The notes: a model not told the origin generated them from the sequence alone. A stretch of 64,000 nucleotides of DNA from Syntrophaceticus sp050949745 (GCA_050949745.1 JBMNGF010000020.1:1-64000), one strand, 5' to 3'; positions 25,554 through 34,210 are shown, counted from the first letter of the stretch. Translations and numbers: made by a program.

Positions 25554-27146
25554 TTGCGGCTTGTCAGAGCAGCTGAGATGCGAGAGATGGATCTTGATGC
25601 GACAAGGTGCTATGGGATTCCTGGCTTGATTTTAATGGAAAATGCCGGTTTGAGTATTGTGAAAGTTATCATGCATCGGTTTTTTAAGGGGAAGCCTCAG
25701 GGGAAAAAAGCAGTGATATTTGCGGGGCCTGGAAATAATGGCGGAGATGGTTTTGTGGTAGCACGGCACTTGGTCAACAAAGGTGCTCTTGTAGAAATAT
25801 TTATCACAACAGCTCCCGAAAATTACAAGGGTGATGCAGCGGTCAATTTAGAGATAGTCAATAATATGGGGATTTCCTGTCAGGTTTTGCAGCCTGACGC
25901 TTTATCAGCTCTTAAACCGATTATAAAAGAAGCTGACCTAGTTGTTGATGCTCTCTTTGGAACAGGCTTCAAGGGTGTTCCCCGGGAGCCACTGGCTACT
26001 CTGATCGGTATTGTAAATGATGCAGGGAGCCCTGTTCTGGCGGTGGATATCCCTTCAGGGTTGGAAGCAGATACCGGGCGTGTTAATGGCGAATGTATAA
26101 GAGCTGCGGTGACTGTGACCATGGGCATGCCTAAGATCGGGCTTTATCTGAACCCAGGGTCTGATTACACAGGTGAAGTGGTTGTCGGAGATATCTCCTT
26201 TCCTCCCCAGCTAAAGGGTGAAGCTGGCGGAGGGTTTTATTTGCTTGATCAGAGGATGGTGGCAGGTGCACTGCCCAGCCGCCTGCCTATTCAGCATAAA
26301 GGTGATTTTGGCCATGTTGTGGTGATCGGTGGTACCAGAGGCTATACAGGTGCTGCTGCATTGGCCAGCAATGCCGCCCTGCGCGGTGGGGCGGGGCTGG
26401 TGACTGCTGTCATCCCAGAGCAACTCTATCCGATCGCGGCAGTTAAGCTTACCGAAGCCATGACCTACCCGGCAGCAGGAAGCAAGAATGGTGGTTTCTC
26501 CAGTTCATGCCTTGCATCTATCCAAGCTGTTTTAGATAAAGCAACTGTCATCGCTGTGGGTCCCGGACTGGGCCAGGAAGAAGAAACAGCGGAATTCTTG
26601 GAGGAGTTGCTGACAAATACAAGGGTTCCTTTGGTATTAGATGCAGATGCTCTCAATATTCTGGCATACAAAAAGCATTTATTAACATTATCTTCCCTTG
26701 CAGAACAGAGAAAACAATGGGTGCTAACCCCTCATCCCGGTGAGATGGCTCGCCTTTGCGGGACAAGCATTTCAGAGATCCAGGAGAGTCGCCTTCAGTA
26801 TGCTGAACAGGCCAGTCAGGAGTGGGGTGTCACTGTAGTTCTGAAAGGTAACAAGACCATTGTTGCGGCACCGGGTAGCCCTTTGTTTATCAATCCAACC
26901 GGAAATCCGGGCCTTGCTTCAGGGGGGACAGGTGATGTGCTGGCTGGGTTGATCGCTTCCTTTTTGGCACAGGGGTTGCTACCGGTTCAGGCAGCCTATT
27001 GTGGGGCATATATTCATGGCCTGGCAGCTGATCAGATAGCAGATAAAAAGGGTACGAATGGTATGATCGCTGGGGATCTCTTGGATGAAATACCATTAGT
27101 TATTGAAGGTCTGTCAGCTGTGGATGAACGGGGGCGCAAGGGGTAA
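25554..27146 (+). CDS. nnr: Bifunctional NAD(P)H-hydrate epimerase / ADP-dependent dehydratase
   Basis: 530 residues from TTG 25554, close after GAAGGTGG. The N-terminal YjeF_N domain (LVRAAEMREMD; FAGPGNNGGDGFVVARHL; VVDALFGTGF; AVDIPSGLEADTG) is the epimerase. The C-terminal carbohydrate-kinase-like domain (HKGDFGHVVVIGGTRGYTGAAALAS; LTPHPGEMARL; NPTGNPGLASGGTGDVLAG) is the dehydratase with its catalytic GTGD. Together they repair hydrated NAD(P)H. The stop overlaps the alr start (TAATG). Confidence 0.95.
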   Translation: MRLVRAAEMREMDLDATRCYGIPGLILMENAGLSIVKVIMHRFFKGKPQGKKAVIFAGPGNNGGDGFVVARHLVNKGALVEIFITTAPENYKGDAAVNLEIVNNMGISCQVLQPDALSALKPIIKEADLVVDALFGTGFKGVPREPLATLIGIVNDAGSPVLAVDIPSGLEADTGRVNGECIRAAVTVTMGMPKIGLYLNPGSDYTGEVVVGDISFPPQLKGEAGGGFYLLDQRMVAGALPSRLPIQHKGDFGHVVVIGGTRGYTGAAALASNAALRGGAGLVTAVIPEQLYPIAAVKLTEAMTYPAAGSKNGGFSSSCLASIQAVLDKATVIAVGPGLGQEEETAEFLEELLTNTRVPLVLDADALNILAYKKHLLTLSSLAEQRKQWVLTPHPGEMARLCGTSISEIQESRLQYAEQASQEWGVTVVLKGNKTIVAAPGSPLFINPTGNPGLASGGTGDVLAGLIASFLAQGLLPVQAAYCGAYIHGLAADQIADKKGTNGMIAGDLLDEIPLVIEGLSAVDERGRKG

Positions 27147-28297
27147 TGAATCGACCTGTCTGGGCTGAAATCGATTTAAAAGCTTTGGAGAATAATGTTC
27201 GAGAGCTGCGGCGTGTGATAAACCCTGATGCCCAAATGATGGCTATTGTCAAGGCAAATGGTTATGGGCATGGTGTAGAGCCTGTTTCCAGGGTGGCTCT
27301 GCAGAGCGGGGCTTCCTGGATAGGGGTGGCTCTACTGCAGGAAGCCATTATGCTGCGGGAGAAGGGAATTAATGCTCCGATACTTATTTTAGGTTATACT
27401 CCTATAGAGGATATTAAGGATGTTATCAGAAATGACATCAGCCAGACGATTTTTACCTGGGAAGATGCCCTTGCTACTGCCACTGTGGCCAAGCAACTGG
27501 GAAAGAAGGCGCGGGTGCATGTGAAGATCGATACGGGGATGGGGCGCCTGGGATTTAAAGATAATTCAGAAGCTGTAGATATTATCCACCGTTTGACGCA
27601 CTTGCCTGGCTTGGATGTAGAGGGGATCTACACTCATTTTGCTACAGCAGATGAGTCTGATAAAACATTTGTAGAGGAGCAGTTCGCTAGGTTTCAGCAA
27701 CTTCTCAAACAGTTGGCAGCACGACATATCTATATCAAGTGGCGGCATTGTGCCAATTCAGCTGCGGTATTGGATCTGCCCTATACCCATTTGGACATGG
27801 TGCGTCCGGGGATTACAATCTATGGCCATTATCCTTCACTAGATGTCAGCCACGAGCTGGTAACACTTGTTCCTGTAATGACACTAAAGGCCAAGGTTGC
27901 TTTTGTAAAAGAGGTTCCTGAAAATTGCAGCATCAGCTATGGAAGGACTTTTTGTACAAAGGAAAAAACAAACATCGCTACTGTTCCCTTGGGTTACGGT
28001 GACGGTTACAGCAGACTGCTTTCTAACCGAGGAGAGGTGTTGGTTCGAGGGAGGCGTGCCCCAATAGTGGGGCGGGTCTGTATGGATCAGTTAATGATAG
28101 ATGTGGGGCGTATTCCTGGTGTGCAGCAGGGAGATGAGGTTGTTCTGCTGGGCAGTCAGGGAGATGAAACAATTACGGTGGATGAACTGGCAGGCCATAT
28201 GGGGACGATAAACTATGAGGTTTTATGTTTGATCAGTGAGCGTGTCCCTCGGATTTATAAGACCAATCAGGGGAATGGTTCCGGTGATGGGCGGTGA
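27146..28297 (+). CDS. alr: Alanine racemase
   Basis: 383 residues. The PLP lysine is K36 in AIVKANGYGHG and the opposing catalytic tyrosine is Y265 in SYGRTF. RPGITIYGHYP and GRVCMDQLMIDVG are further family landmarks. It makes D-alanine for peptidoglycan. It is coupled to nnr upstream, and tsaE starts 7 bases after its stop. The imported alanine of the AGCS symporter 4 kb upstream could feed it, although the two are not in one operon. Confidence 0.95.
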   Translation: MNRPVWAEIDLKALENNVRELRRVINPDAQMMAIVKANGYGHGVEPVSRVALQSGASWIGVALLQEAIMLREKGINAPILILGYTPIEDIKDVIRNDISQTIFTWEDALATATVAKQLGKKARVHVKIDTGMGRLGFKDNSEAVDIIHRLTHLPGLDVEGIYTHFATADESDKTFVEEQFARFQQLLKQLAARHIYIKWRHCANSAAVLDLPYTHLDMVRPGITIYGHYPSLDVSHELVTLVPVMTLKAKVAFVKEVPENCSISYGRTFCTKEKTNIATVPLGYGDGYSRLLSNRGEVLVRGRRAPIVGRVCMDQLMIDVGRIPGVQQGDEVVLLGSQGDETITVDELAGHMGTINYEVLCLISERVPRIYKTNQGNGSGDGR

Positions 28298-28303
28298 GAT
28301 CAG

Positions 28304-28780
28304 TTGTGGAAGATAAAATCCTATAGCTCTGAGGTAACAGAAGCTGTGGGACGGGAATTGGGAGAACTTCTTGTGCCTGGTGACTTTATTTCCTTTATCG
28401 GTGAACTGGGAGCAGGAAAAACAACTATCATACGTGGAATAGCCTCTGGATTAGAGGTTAGGGATACGGTTTCCAGTCCAAGCTTTTTGATTATTCAGGA
28501 GTATCGGGGGAAATATCCAGTTTTTCATGGGGATTTTTATCGAGTGGGATCCTACCAGGAGTTAGAGGATATTGGTTGGGATGAATACTTTCAAAGGAAT
28601 GGAATCATGCTTATTGAATGGGGGAACCTGGTACCTGAAGCTATCCCCAAAGATTATCTTGAAGTGGAGATTGAGCAGGGCTTGGAAGAAGACGAACGTC
28701 TCTATAAGTTTATCTCACATGGTAAACGCTATAAATCAGTTGTCGAGGAGTTGGCAAAAATATGCGAGTCCTGGGGATAG
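28304..28780 (+). CDS. tsaE: tRNA threonylcarbamoyladenosine biosynthesis ATPase TsaE
   Basis: 158 residues from TTG 28304 following GGTGAG. Walker A is GELGAGKTT near residue 34; SSPSFLIIQEY is the switch segment and FHGDFYRV / IMLIEWG complete the family pattern. TsaE regulates the TsaB-TsaD complex that installs t6A37 on tRNAs. It overlaps tsaB by 19 bases. Confidence 0.95.
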   Translation: MWKIKSYSSEVTEAVGRELGELLVPGDFISFIGELGAGKTTIIRGIASGLEVRDTVSSPSFLIIQEYRGKYPVFHGDFYRVGSYQELEDIGWDEYFQRNGIMLIEWGNLVPEAIPKDYLEVEIEQGLEEDERLYKFISHGKRYKSVVEELAKICESWG

Positions 28781-29451
28781 AAACATCTACAGCTATGATA
28801 TCTGTTGCTGTTGCTGAAGACAGCAAGGTGCTTGGGGAATATTCACTGATGGCAAAACAGGGCCATATGAAAAACCTGCTTCCTCTAATTGATCAACTGC
28901 TGACTGGCCTGGAGATTCGTGTTGGTGATCTTGATGGATTTGCTGCCTCTGTGGGGCCTGGCTCCTTCACTTCCCTGAGGGTCGGCCTGACTACTTGTAA
29001 AGCACTTGCCCATACAGTAAAGAAGCCGATTGTTGATGTTCCTACTTTAGATGTCCTCGCTTGGGGACTGCAGGGCATACCTGGCTTAATTTGCCCGGTT
29101 CTCACAGCTCGACGGAATGAGGTATATGCTGCTCTTTATGTGAGTTCAGATGATGGTATTAAGCGGTTGAGCAGTTATTTAGCGCTGAACCCTATAGATC
29201 TGGCAGAGCGAATGAGCAGTGAACTGCGTGCGAAAATAACATTCACAGGTGAAGGGGCGGAAGCCTACTGGGCATCCTTTCAAAAATTCTTTGAAGACAA
29301 GGCATCTCTGGCTAATCCGGTCCGTATGTGGCCACATGCTGGCCAAACGGCGGTCTTGGGAGCGAAGATCTTGAGTGAGGAAGGGGGAAAGGAGCCTGGG
29401 GCGGTGCAAGCGCTTTATGTTAAACCACCGGCTATTCGGCGACAGAGTTGA
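28762..29451 (+). CDS. tsaB: t6A biosynthesis scaffold protein TsaB
   Basis: 229 residues. LGIETSTAMISVAV, GPGSFTSLRVGLTTCKALA and the cotranslated position between tsaE and rimI identify it. It is an inactive ASKHA-fold partner that dimerises with TsaD. The tsaC/sua5 gene for the first step of the pathway is not in the window. Confidence 0.95.
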   Translation: MRVLGIETSTAMISVAVAEDSKVLGEYSLMAKQGHMKNLLPLIDQLLTGLEIRVGDLDGFAASVGPGSFTSLRVGLTTCKALAHTVKKPIVDVPTLDVLAWGLQGIPGLICPVLTARRNEVYAALYVSSDDGIKRLSSYLALNPIDLAERMSSELRAKITFTGEGAEAYWASFQKFFEDKASLANPVRMWPHAGQTAVLGAKILSEEGGKEPGAVQALYVKPPAIRRQS

Positions 29452-29924
29452 TGATTGATGATGCCATTGATGATGTTTCAATTCGTTTTATGGAGAAAAA
29501 GGATATTGAGCAGATCCTGCTCATAGAGCAGCGTTCTTTTCCTGCGCCTTGGACATCAAAGGCTTATTATAGTGAACTTCAAAACAAGTTTGCCAGGTAT
29601 TTTGTGCTATTAGATCAAGAGCGGGTAATCGGCTATGCTGGCATGTGGCTTTTTGCAGGGGAATCCCATATTACAACCATTGCAGTACATCCCGATTACC
29701 GTTCTTGTGGATATGGCAGAATGCTGATGATGACATTGATCGAATATTCGAAAAAGCATAATGCTGATACAATGGTTCTGGAAGTCAGAGTTTCCAATTC
29801 TGCCGCAATCAGGCTTTATGATAGTTTAGGATTCAAAAAAATCGGTATGCGCAAGGATTATTATAAGGAAACTCATGAGGATGCTATCGTTATGCTGCGG
29901 CACCTTAAAAAAGACAATAGGTAG
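29448..29924 (+). CDS. rimI: Ribosomal protein S18 alanine N-acetyltransferase-like GNAT
   Basis: 158 residues; TTG 29448 or ATG 29451 start, overlapping tsaB's stop. GNAT motifs are present: SIRFMEKKDIEQILLIEQ, TIAVHPDYRSCGYGRMLM (motif A, acetyl-CoA loop with a C in place of the usual G/R-x-x-G-x-G spacing: R-S-C-G-Y-G) and NSAAIRLYDSLGFKKIGMRKDYY. Position after tsaB is classic for rimI. It acetylates protein N-termini, possibly S18. Confidence 0.9.
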   Translation: MMIDDAIDDVSIRFMEKKDIEQILLIEQRSFPAPWTSKAYYSELQNKFARYFVLLDQERVIGYAGMWLFAGESHITTIAVHPDYRSCGYGRMLMMTLIEYSKKHNADTMVLEVRVSNSAAIRLYDSLGFKKIGMRKDYYKETHEDAIVMLRHLKKDNR

Positions 29925-29937
29925 GGGGGATGGAGTA

Positions 29938-30159
29938 GTGGTTATCAAGGGGGTTGTTGACCGCATAGAAGGTGAAAAGGTTATAGTTTTATTGACTGAT
30001 GAAGGAATTGTTGTGAACTGGCCGCGACAGCTTCTGCCCGGTGTTCAAGAGAATGATGTCCTTTCCTTTGACGTAAGATTGGATGTGCCGGCTGAAGAGG
30101 CCAGGAAAATGTCGCCGAAGAGTCTCCTGGAATGTCTGGCATGGCACCCGGATCAATAA
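29938..30159 (+). CDS. DUF3006 family small protein
   Basis: 73 residues from GTG 29938, preceded by GGGGGGATGGAG. VVDRIEGEKVIVLLTDEG followed by VNWPRQLLPGVQENDVLSF is the DUF3006 pattern, a small beta-rich domain found across Firmicutes, often near MBL-fold or housekeeping genes. The function is unknown. It sits in the rimI-tsaD interval on the same strand and is probably cotranscribed. Confidence 0.8.
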   Translation: MVIKGVVDRIEGEKVIVLLTDEGIVVNWPRQLLPGVQENDVLSFDVRLDVPAEEARKMSPKSLLECLAWHPDQ

Positions 30160-30218
30160 TAAATTAAGTGTTCGCGCATAATATCAGGGAATCTCATTTT
30201 TCAAGGAGGTGTCCCTTG

Positions 30219-30347
30219 GTGCCGAACAGCAAAATAAATGTGGAGCGAGGTAAAAGAAAGGTAAAAAGGGTGGCTGATGATTGGGCTGAAGATACCGGCA
30301 AAAACCCGGATGATCTGGAGATTTATGGAGATGAAGAGGGCACATAG
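30219..30347 (+). CDS. 42-residue basic/acidic small protein
   Basis: GTG 30219 (or TTG 30216) follows a full AAGGAGGTG at 30203-30211, the best ribosome binding site in the neighbourhood. The frame of 43 codons ends at TAG 30345-30347. The product has a lysine/arginine-rich first half (NVERGKRKVKRVADDWAED) and an acidic end (NPDDLEIYGDEEGT). I do not recognise it. The site strength, orientation and position between DUF3006 and tsaD argue that it is translated. Confidence 0.6.
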   Translation: MPNSKINVERGKRKVKRVADDWAEDTGKNPDDLEIYGDEEGT

Positions 30348-30375
30348 AATTGTGCTCTAGAGGGAGTCTGGAGAT

Positions 30376-31401
30376 ATGTCAAGCACTTGGATTCTAGGAA
30401 TCGAAACGAGCTGTGATGAAACATCTGCAGCTGTTGTCAGGGATGGCAATTATATTGCATCCAATATTGTTGCTTCTCAAATACCAATACATCGACAGTA
30501 TGGGGGAGTGGTACCGGAGGTTGCCTCCAGGCAGCATTTGGAAAAGATAACTTATGTTGTAGATAAGGCTGTTGATGATGCAGGCCTTGGTTTGGATGAT
30601 ATTGATGGTGTGGCCGTTACAGTTGGGCCGGGTTTGATCGGTGCCTTACTTGTAGGGGTTGCAGCAGCCAAGGCCTACTCTTATGCTCTAAATATACCAC
30701 TTATTCCTGTGCATCATTTAGAAGCACATCTTTACGCTAATTTTCTATCCCACACAGAACTTGCTCCTCCCCTGCTTTGTTTGGTGGTCTCTGGCGGCCA
30801 TACAAGTCTGATTCTTTTAAAAGAACATTTAGAGTACGATATTCTGGGTACAACTCGGGATGATGCTGCCGGGGAGGCCTTTGATAAAGTTGCCCGGGTT
30901 CTTGGCCTTCCTTATCCTGGTGGGCCTGCTCTAGAGAAATTGGCCAGCCAGGGTAATCCACAGGCTATTCACTTTCCTAGAGCCTGGCTGTCCAAGGATA
31001 GCCTGGAGTTCAGTTTTAGCGGTTTAAAGACTGCTGTTTTGAATTATCTGAAAAATAACCAGGAGAATGGAAAGACCGTATCTCTTCCTGATGTAGCAGC
31101 AAGTTTTCAGGCAGCAGTAGTAGAGGTGCTTGTAGTGAAAACGCTTCTGGCAGCAAAAATGAGTGGGGTGCGGGATGTTTGTCTTGCCGGTGGTGTTGCG
31201 GCAAATTCCACACTGCGTGGACTTTTTCAAATGAAAGCAGAGCAGGAGGGCATCAATTTTTATTTTCCGGAGAAGAAGTTGTGTACAGATAATGCAGCGA
31301 TGGTAGCCTGTGCCGGTTACTATCACTATCTAACTGGAGATTTTGGTAACCTTACACAGGAAGCACACGCCAATTATCCTTTGATTGGTCTGAAATCATA
31401 A
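30376..31401 (+). CDS. tsaD: tRNA N6-adenosine threonylcarbamoyltransferase TsaD
   Basis: 341 residues, the family length. ILGIETSCDETSAAVV at the start, the metal-binding pair H114-x3-H118 in PVHHLEAHLYA, GLKTAVLNY, and CLAGGVAANSTLR are diagnostic. It transfers threonylcarbamoyl to A37 of ANN-decoding tRNAs with TsaB and TsaE. AGGGAGTCTGGAGAT precedes the ATG. It ends the t6A cluster. Confidence 0.95.
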   Translation: MSSTWILGIETSCDETSAAVVRDGNYIASNIVASQIPIHRQYGGVVPEVASRQHLEKITYVVDKAVDDAGLGLDDIDGVAVTVGPGLIGALLVGVAAAKAYSYALNIPLIPVHHLEAHLYANFLSHTELAPPLLCLVVSGGHTSLILLKEHLEYDILGTTRDDAAGEAFDKVARVLGLPYPGGPALEKLASQGNPQAIHFPRAWLSKDSLEFSFSGLKTAVLNYLKNNQENGKTVSLPDVAASFQAAVVEVLVVKTLLAAKMSGVRDVCLAGGVAANSTLRGLFQMKAEQEGINFYFPEKKLCTDNAAMVACAGYYHYLTGDFGNLTQEAHANYPLIGLKS

Positions 31402-31516
31402 TTGGATAGTACTATTATTGTTGACATAATATGATGAATCCCTGTTGATTTTGGGGGTAACCTAGCATAAAAACAAGAACTTTCCGGCTCTATTTACGGT
31501 TCTATTTAGGAAAAAC

Positions 31517-31553
31517 TGTGGATAGTTCTGTGGATATGTGGATATGTAGATAG
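31517..31553 (+). repeat. Cluster of TGTGGATA motifs (DnaA-box-like)
   Basis: TGTGGATA(G/T) occurs at 31517, 31529 and 31537, and TGTAGATAG at 31545, the last three phased at 8 bases. TGTGGATAA is the complement of the DnaA box TTATCCACA, so each is a near match. It lies in the tsaD-lgt gap, about 40 bases ahead of lgt. Confidence 0.4.
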
Positions 31554-31587
31554 AAAACGATACTTTTTAATGTAGGGCGGTGGGTAT

Positions 31588-32343
31588 ATGCAGCAAGTTT
31601 TGTTTCATATCGGGGGACTGCGTGTGTTCAGCTATGGATTTTTTATTGCTTTAGGAATCCTTGTGGCTACTCTTTGGATGCTGCGGCAGGCAAAAAAGGA
31701 AGGGATGTCACAGGAGACTGTTCTTGACTGTGTGCTTATCGCAGTTATAGCCGGAATTGTCGGAGCGCGTTTGTTTTATGTTTTTCTTTATGAACCCGGT
31801 TATTACTTAGCGAATCCCTTGCGGATTTTATATCTCCCAGGGGGAGGACTGGCGTTTTATGGTGGTCTGATCCTCGGCTTTGTTGCCATTCTTATTTATC
31901 TGTATCGTGTACATATACCGGTTTTAACCTTTCTCGATTTAGTTGCTCCCGCAACAGCACTGGGTTACGGCATTGCCCGATTTGGGTGTTTCATGAATGG
32001 CTGTTGCTACGGAAAGGTAACAACAGTTCCCTGGGGGGTTGTTTTCCCTCTTATTGATGGCGCAACACGCCATCCAACACAGATCTATTCTATGTTAGCA
32101 GGCTTTTTGATCTTTATTTTTTTGGTGTGGATAAAAGGTCGTGGGGTTCGTTTCCGCGGACAGGTGTTTTGCCTTTTTATTATTTTATATGGGGCATCCA
32201 GGTCGGTGATCGAATTTTTCCGAGAAAACACTCAACTTTCAGAGGGCTCTATGGGGGCTCCGCTTGCGGCGCTGGCAATAGCTGTTGCCGGTGGGATATT
32301 ATATTTATTCTTAGCTAAAAGAAAAGGAAGGTATAGGTATTAA
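31588..32343 (+). CDS. lgt: Phosphatidylglycerol-prolipoprotein diacylglyceryl transferase
   Basis: 251 residues with about seven membrane segments. GLRVFSYGFFIALGILVA is the first segment motif with the essential tyrosine, GYGIARFGCFMNGCCYG is the Lgt signature in its Clostridial form, and RHPTQIYSML and RSVIEFFREN follow. Lgt attaches diacylglycerol to the lipobox cysteine of lipoproteins; the three solute-binding proteins of the metal locus are examples of its substrates. It is followed by a bidirectional terminator. Confidence 0.95.
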   Translation: MQQVLFHIGGLRVFSYGFFIALGILVATLWMLRQAKKEGMSQETVLDCVLIAVIAGIVGARLFYVFLYEPGYYLANPLRILYLPGGGLAFYGGLILGFVAILIYLYRVHIPVLTFLDLVAPATALGYGIARFGCFMNGCCYGKVTTVPWGVVFPLIDGATRHPTQIYSMLAGFLIFIFLVWIKGRGVRFRGQVFCLFIILYGASRSVIEFFRENTQLSEGSMGAPLAALAIAVAGGILYLFLAKRKGRYRY

Positions 32344-32477
32344 TAATTAACGCCAATTATAAGCCTAAAAGGATGACGTATAAGATCCCACAATTTATTC
32401 AACAGCTTATACACATCATTAACACTATTAACATAATGCTAACCACTGTATGTAATGGTATAAAAAAATGGCATAAT

Positions 32478-32510
32478 CCAAAAGACCCTCTTTTTAAGAG
32501 GGTCTTTTGG
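32478..32510. terminator. Bidirectional terminator between lgt and the sleB-like gene
   Basis: CCAAAAGACCCTCTT (32478-32492) and AAGAGGGTCTTTTGG (32496-32510) are exact complements over 15 bases with a 3-base loop; the A and T tracts let it work on both strands, serving the two convergent genes. Confidence 0.9.
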
Positions 32511-32521
32511 GATTGATTCAT

Positions 32522-33442
32522 TTACTTATAAAAGACATGGTTCCCGATTCGACAGACATATGTCAGCGTATAGAAGAAGTCGGTGCTGTCAGCTGTATCG
32601 GGATTGCAGAAATATACAGCTCCATTAACTGGATCCCAACCATCAAGAGCGGCATCTGCTGCACGAAGGGCTGATGCTGTTGGGGGAAGATTAATAGTGC
32701 CATTCTGTACAGGTTCGAACTGCCAGGGTTCGTAAAGAACGTCCCATAGATTGTTGGGGAATCTGGGGTCAGTTATCCTATTGAGAATCACTGCTCCTAC
32801 AGCTACTTGTCCTTCAAAGCTTTCACCAGCTGCTTCAGCACTGATCATCTGGGCAAGCAAGTATCTCTCATCCGCTGTATAATTCCCTCCTCGTGAAGGG
32901 TTGGGCGTCCAACTGCTGCCCTGTACAAGTAGGACTTGTCCAGGGTAGATCACCGTACTCCATAGGTTGTTTAGTGACATGATCGCATCAACTGTTGTCC
33001 CGTGAGCTTTGGAGATTAAATAAAGGCTATCTCCTGCTTGGACTGTGTATTGCTGACTTGGTGTTGAAGCTTGTCCACCCTGTACTAACAATACCTGTCC
33101 AGGGTAGATCACCGTACTCCACAGGTTGTTTAGTGACATGATCGCATCAACTGTTGTCCCGTAAGCTTTGGAGATTAAATAGAGGGTATCTCCTGGTTGG
33201 ACTGTGTACTGCTGTGCAGAACCGGATCCACTATTCGGTAACTTCAGTAGCTGATTCGGATAGATCATTGTAGAGTTGAGGTTGTTCAATGACATGATTT
33301 TGTCGACTGTTGTTCCGTGGTTTACGGCGATCCAATATAAGCTATCGCCGGGTTTCACTGTGTAGTTTGCTGCATAACCTATTCCTGAAAAAGACAACAA
33401 TCCGACCAATACCCCGATAATGACCAAGGTAAACTTGCGCAA
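32522..33442 (-). CDS. Exported LysM-containing cell-wall hydrolase (SleB/CwlJ type)
   Basis: 306 residues: a signal peptide (RKFTLVIIGVLVGLLSFSG, cleavage near GYA-AN at about residue 24), three LysM domains at about 26-69, 78-121 and 131-174 (YTVKPGDSLYWIA and relatives), and a Hydrolase_2/SleB domain from about 190, with the family motif LLAQMISAEAAGESFEGQVAVGAVILNR. SleB proteins are lytic transglycosylases that degrade spore cortex. LysM 2 and 3 are almost identical at the DNA level, so one arose by recent duplication. Ribosome binding site AGGAGGAAGAGC precedes the ATG. Transcription is preceded by a c-di-AMP riboswitch. Confidence 0.9.
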   Translation of the reverse strand: MRKFTLVIIGVLVGLLSFSGIGYAANYTVKPGDSLYWIAVNHGTTVDKIMSLNNLNSTMIYPNQLLKLPNSGSGSAQQYTVQPGDTLYLISKAYGTTVDAIMSLNNLWSTVIYPGQVLLVQGGQASTPSQQYTVQAGDSLYLISKAHGTTVDAIMSLNNLWSTVIYPGQVLLVQGSSWTPNPSRGGNYTADERYLLAQMISAEAAGESFEGQVAVGAVILNRITDPRFPNNLWDVLYEPWQFEPVQNGTINLPPTASALRAADAALDGWDPVNGAVYFCNPDTADSTDFFYTLTYVCRIGNHVFYK

Positions 33443-33458
33443 TGCTCTTCCTCCTTTC

Positions 33459-33622
33459 CTCGCCTCCGGGGTCAGCTGATGGGTTAGGCAGAAAGGTTCA
33501 CCTTCGCTTTCAGGTCTCCCCCAAGTCCAAAAAAGCGATTCACCCCTAGTACACTTATTGTGTGTACCAACAAAGTGGTTCCCCCGTACCGTACATATGA
33601 GAAATAAGTACGGATTCGGCGT
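33459..33622 (-). promoter_or_regulatory. c-di-AMP riboswitch (ydaO/yuaA leader)
   Basis: On the minus strand the leader of the LysM-SleB gene carries the landmarks of the ydaO motif in order: CGCCGAATCCG, GTACGGGGGAACCA, AGGGGTGAATCGC, AGCGAAGGTGAACC, then TAACCCATCAGCTGACC and CCGGAGGCG. GCC at the 5' end pairs with GGC at the 3' end as P1. These riboswitches commonly control cell-wall hydrolase, LysM and potassium genes in Firmicutes, switching expression off when c-di-AMP is high. Boundaries are approximate. Confidence 0.9.
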
Positions 33623-34210
33623 AAGTCTATATTTTTAGGCAATTATGGCATTGTTCTTCCATCAATTCAAGCGGTAATATTAGCCAAGGTGATTGCAGGT
33701 AAGGTATTATAGGGCAAGTGGTGACCTCAGATTGACAAGAAAAGCTTTATGGTGAGCGGGTTATTGTGTTTATGCAAAGAATGGGAGAACGGCAATAACC
33801 ATTAAATGGAGAGGGGCATTGCTCGTCTCTGGTCATTATTATTTTTAAGTCGGCCGAATGAAAAGGATTGTAATTCTATGGCGCGAATGACATCTATCAA
33901 AACCTATACAAGACAGAAGGATTTTTTCATCACTACAGGAGGTTTTTTCGGTTTGCTGTCGAATACAAAATTTAGAGAAAATATTATTATTTCATTCCCT
34001 TACTAATCAAATCATTATTCAAATCACTATTTCTATACTATCTATAGTTTAATCTCATCTAGGTACGTACTTTAATTATCAAACTGTTATCTTGTTCCCG
34101 GTGTTGGTTTTCAGCGGGTAATTCCCTGTTGTCGGGACTCATGATGCCCTGATACCAGGATATTTTATACCAGGTTATTTTAATGTATTTAAAGAAGGGA
34201 GGGGGATTGA
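33623..34210. other. Divergent intergenic region ahead of the formate dehydrogenase operon
   Basis: About 590 bases. A 15-bp unit, ATACCAGGATATTTT (34152-34166), is directly repeated as ATACCAGGTTATTTT (34167-34181), starting 59 bases before the first gene. TGTCGAA, a Spo0A-box-like heptamer, is at 33957-33963. A 66-codon open frame at 33806-34006 has no ribosome binding site and is not called. No promoter was identified with confidence. Confidence 0.5.

Noticed and set aside
33806..34006. 66-codon open frame upstream of the formate dehydrogenase operon
   Set aside because: No ribosome binding site, no recognisable domain, and the TGTCGAA-type intergenic text runs through it.
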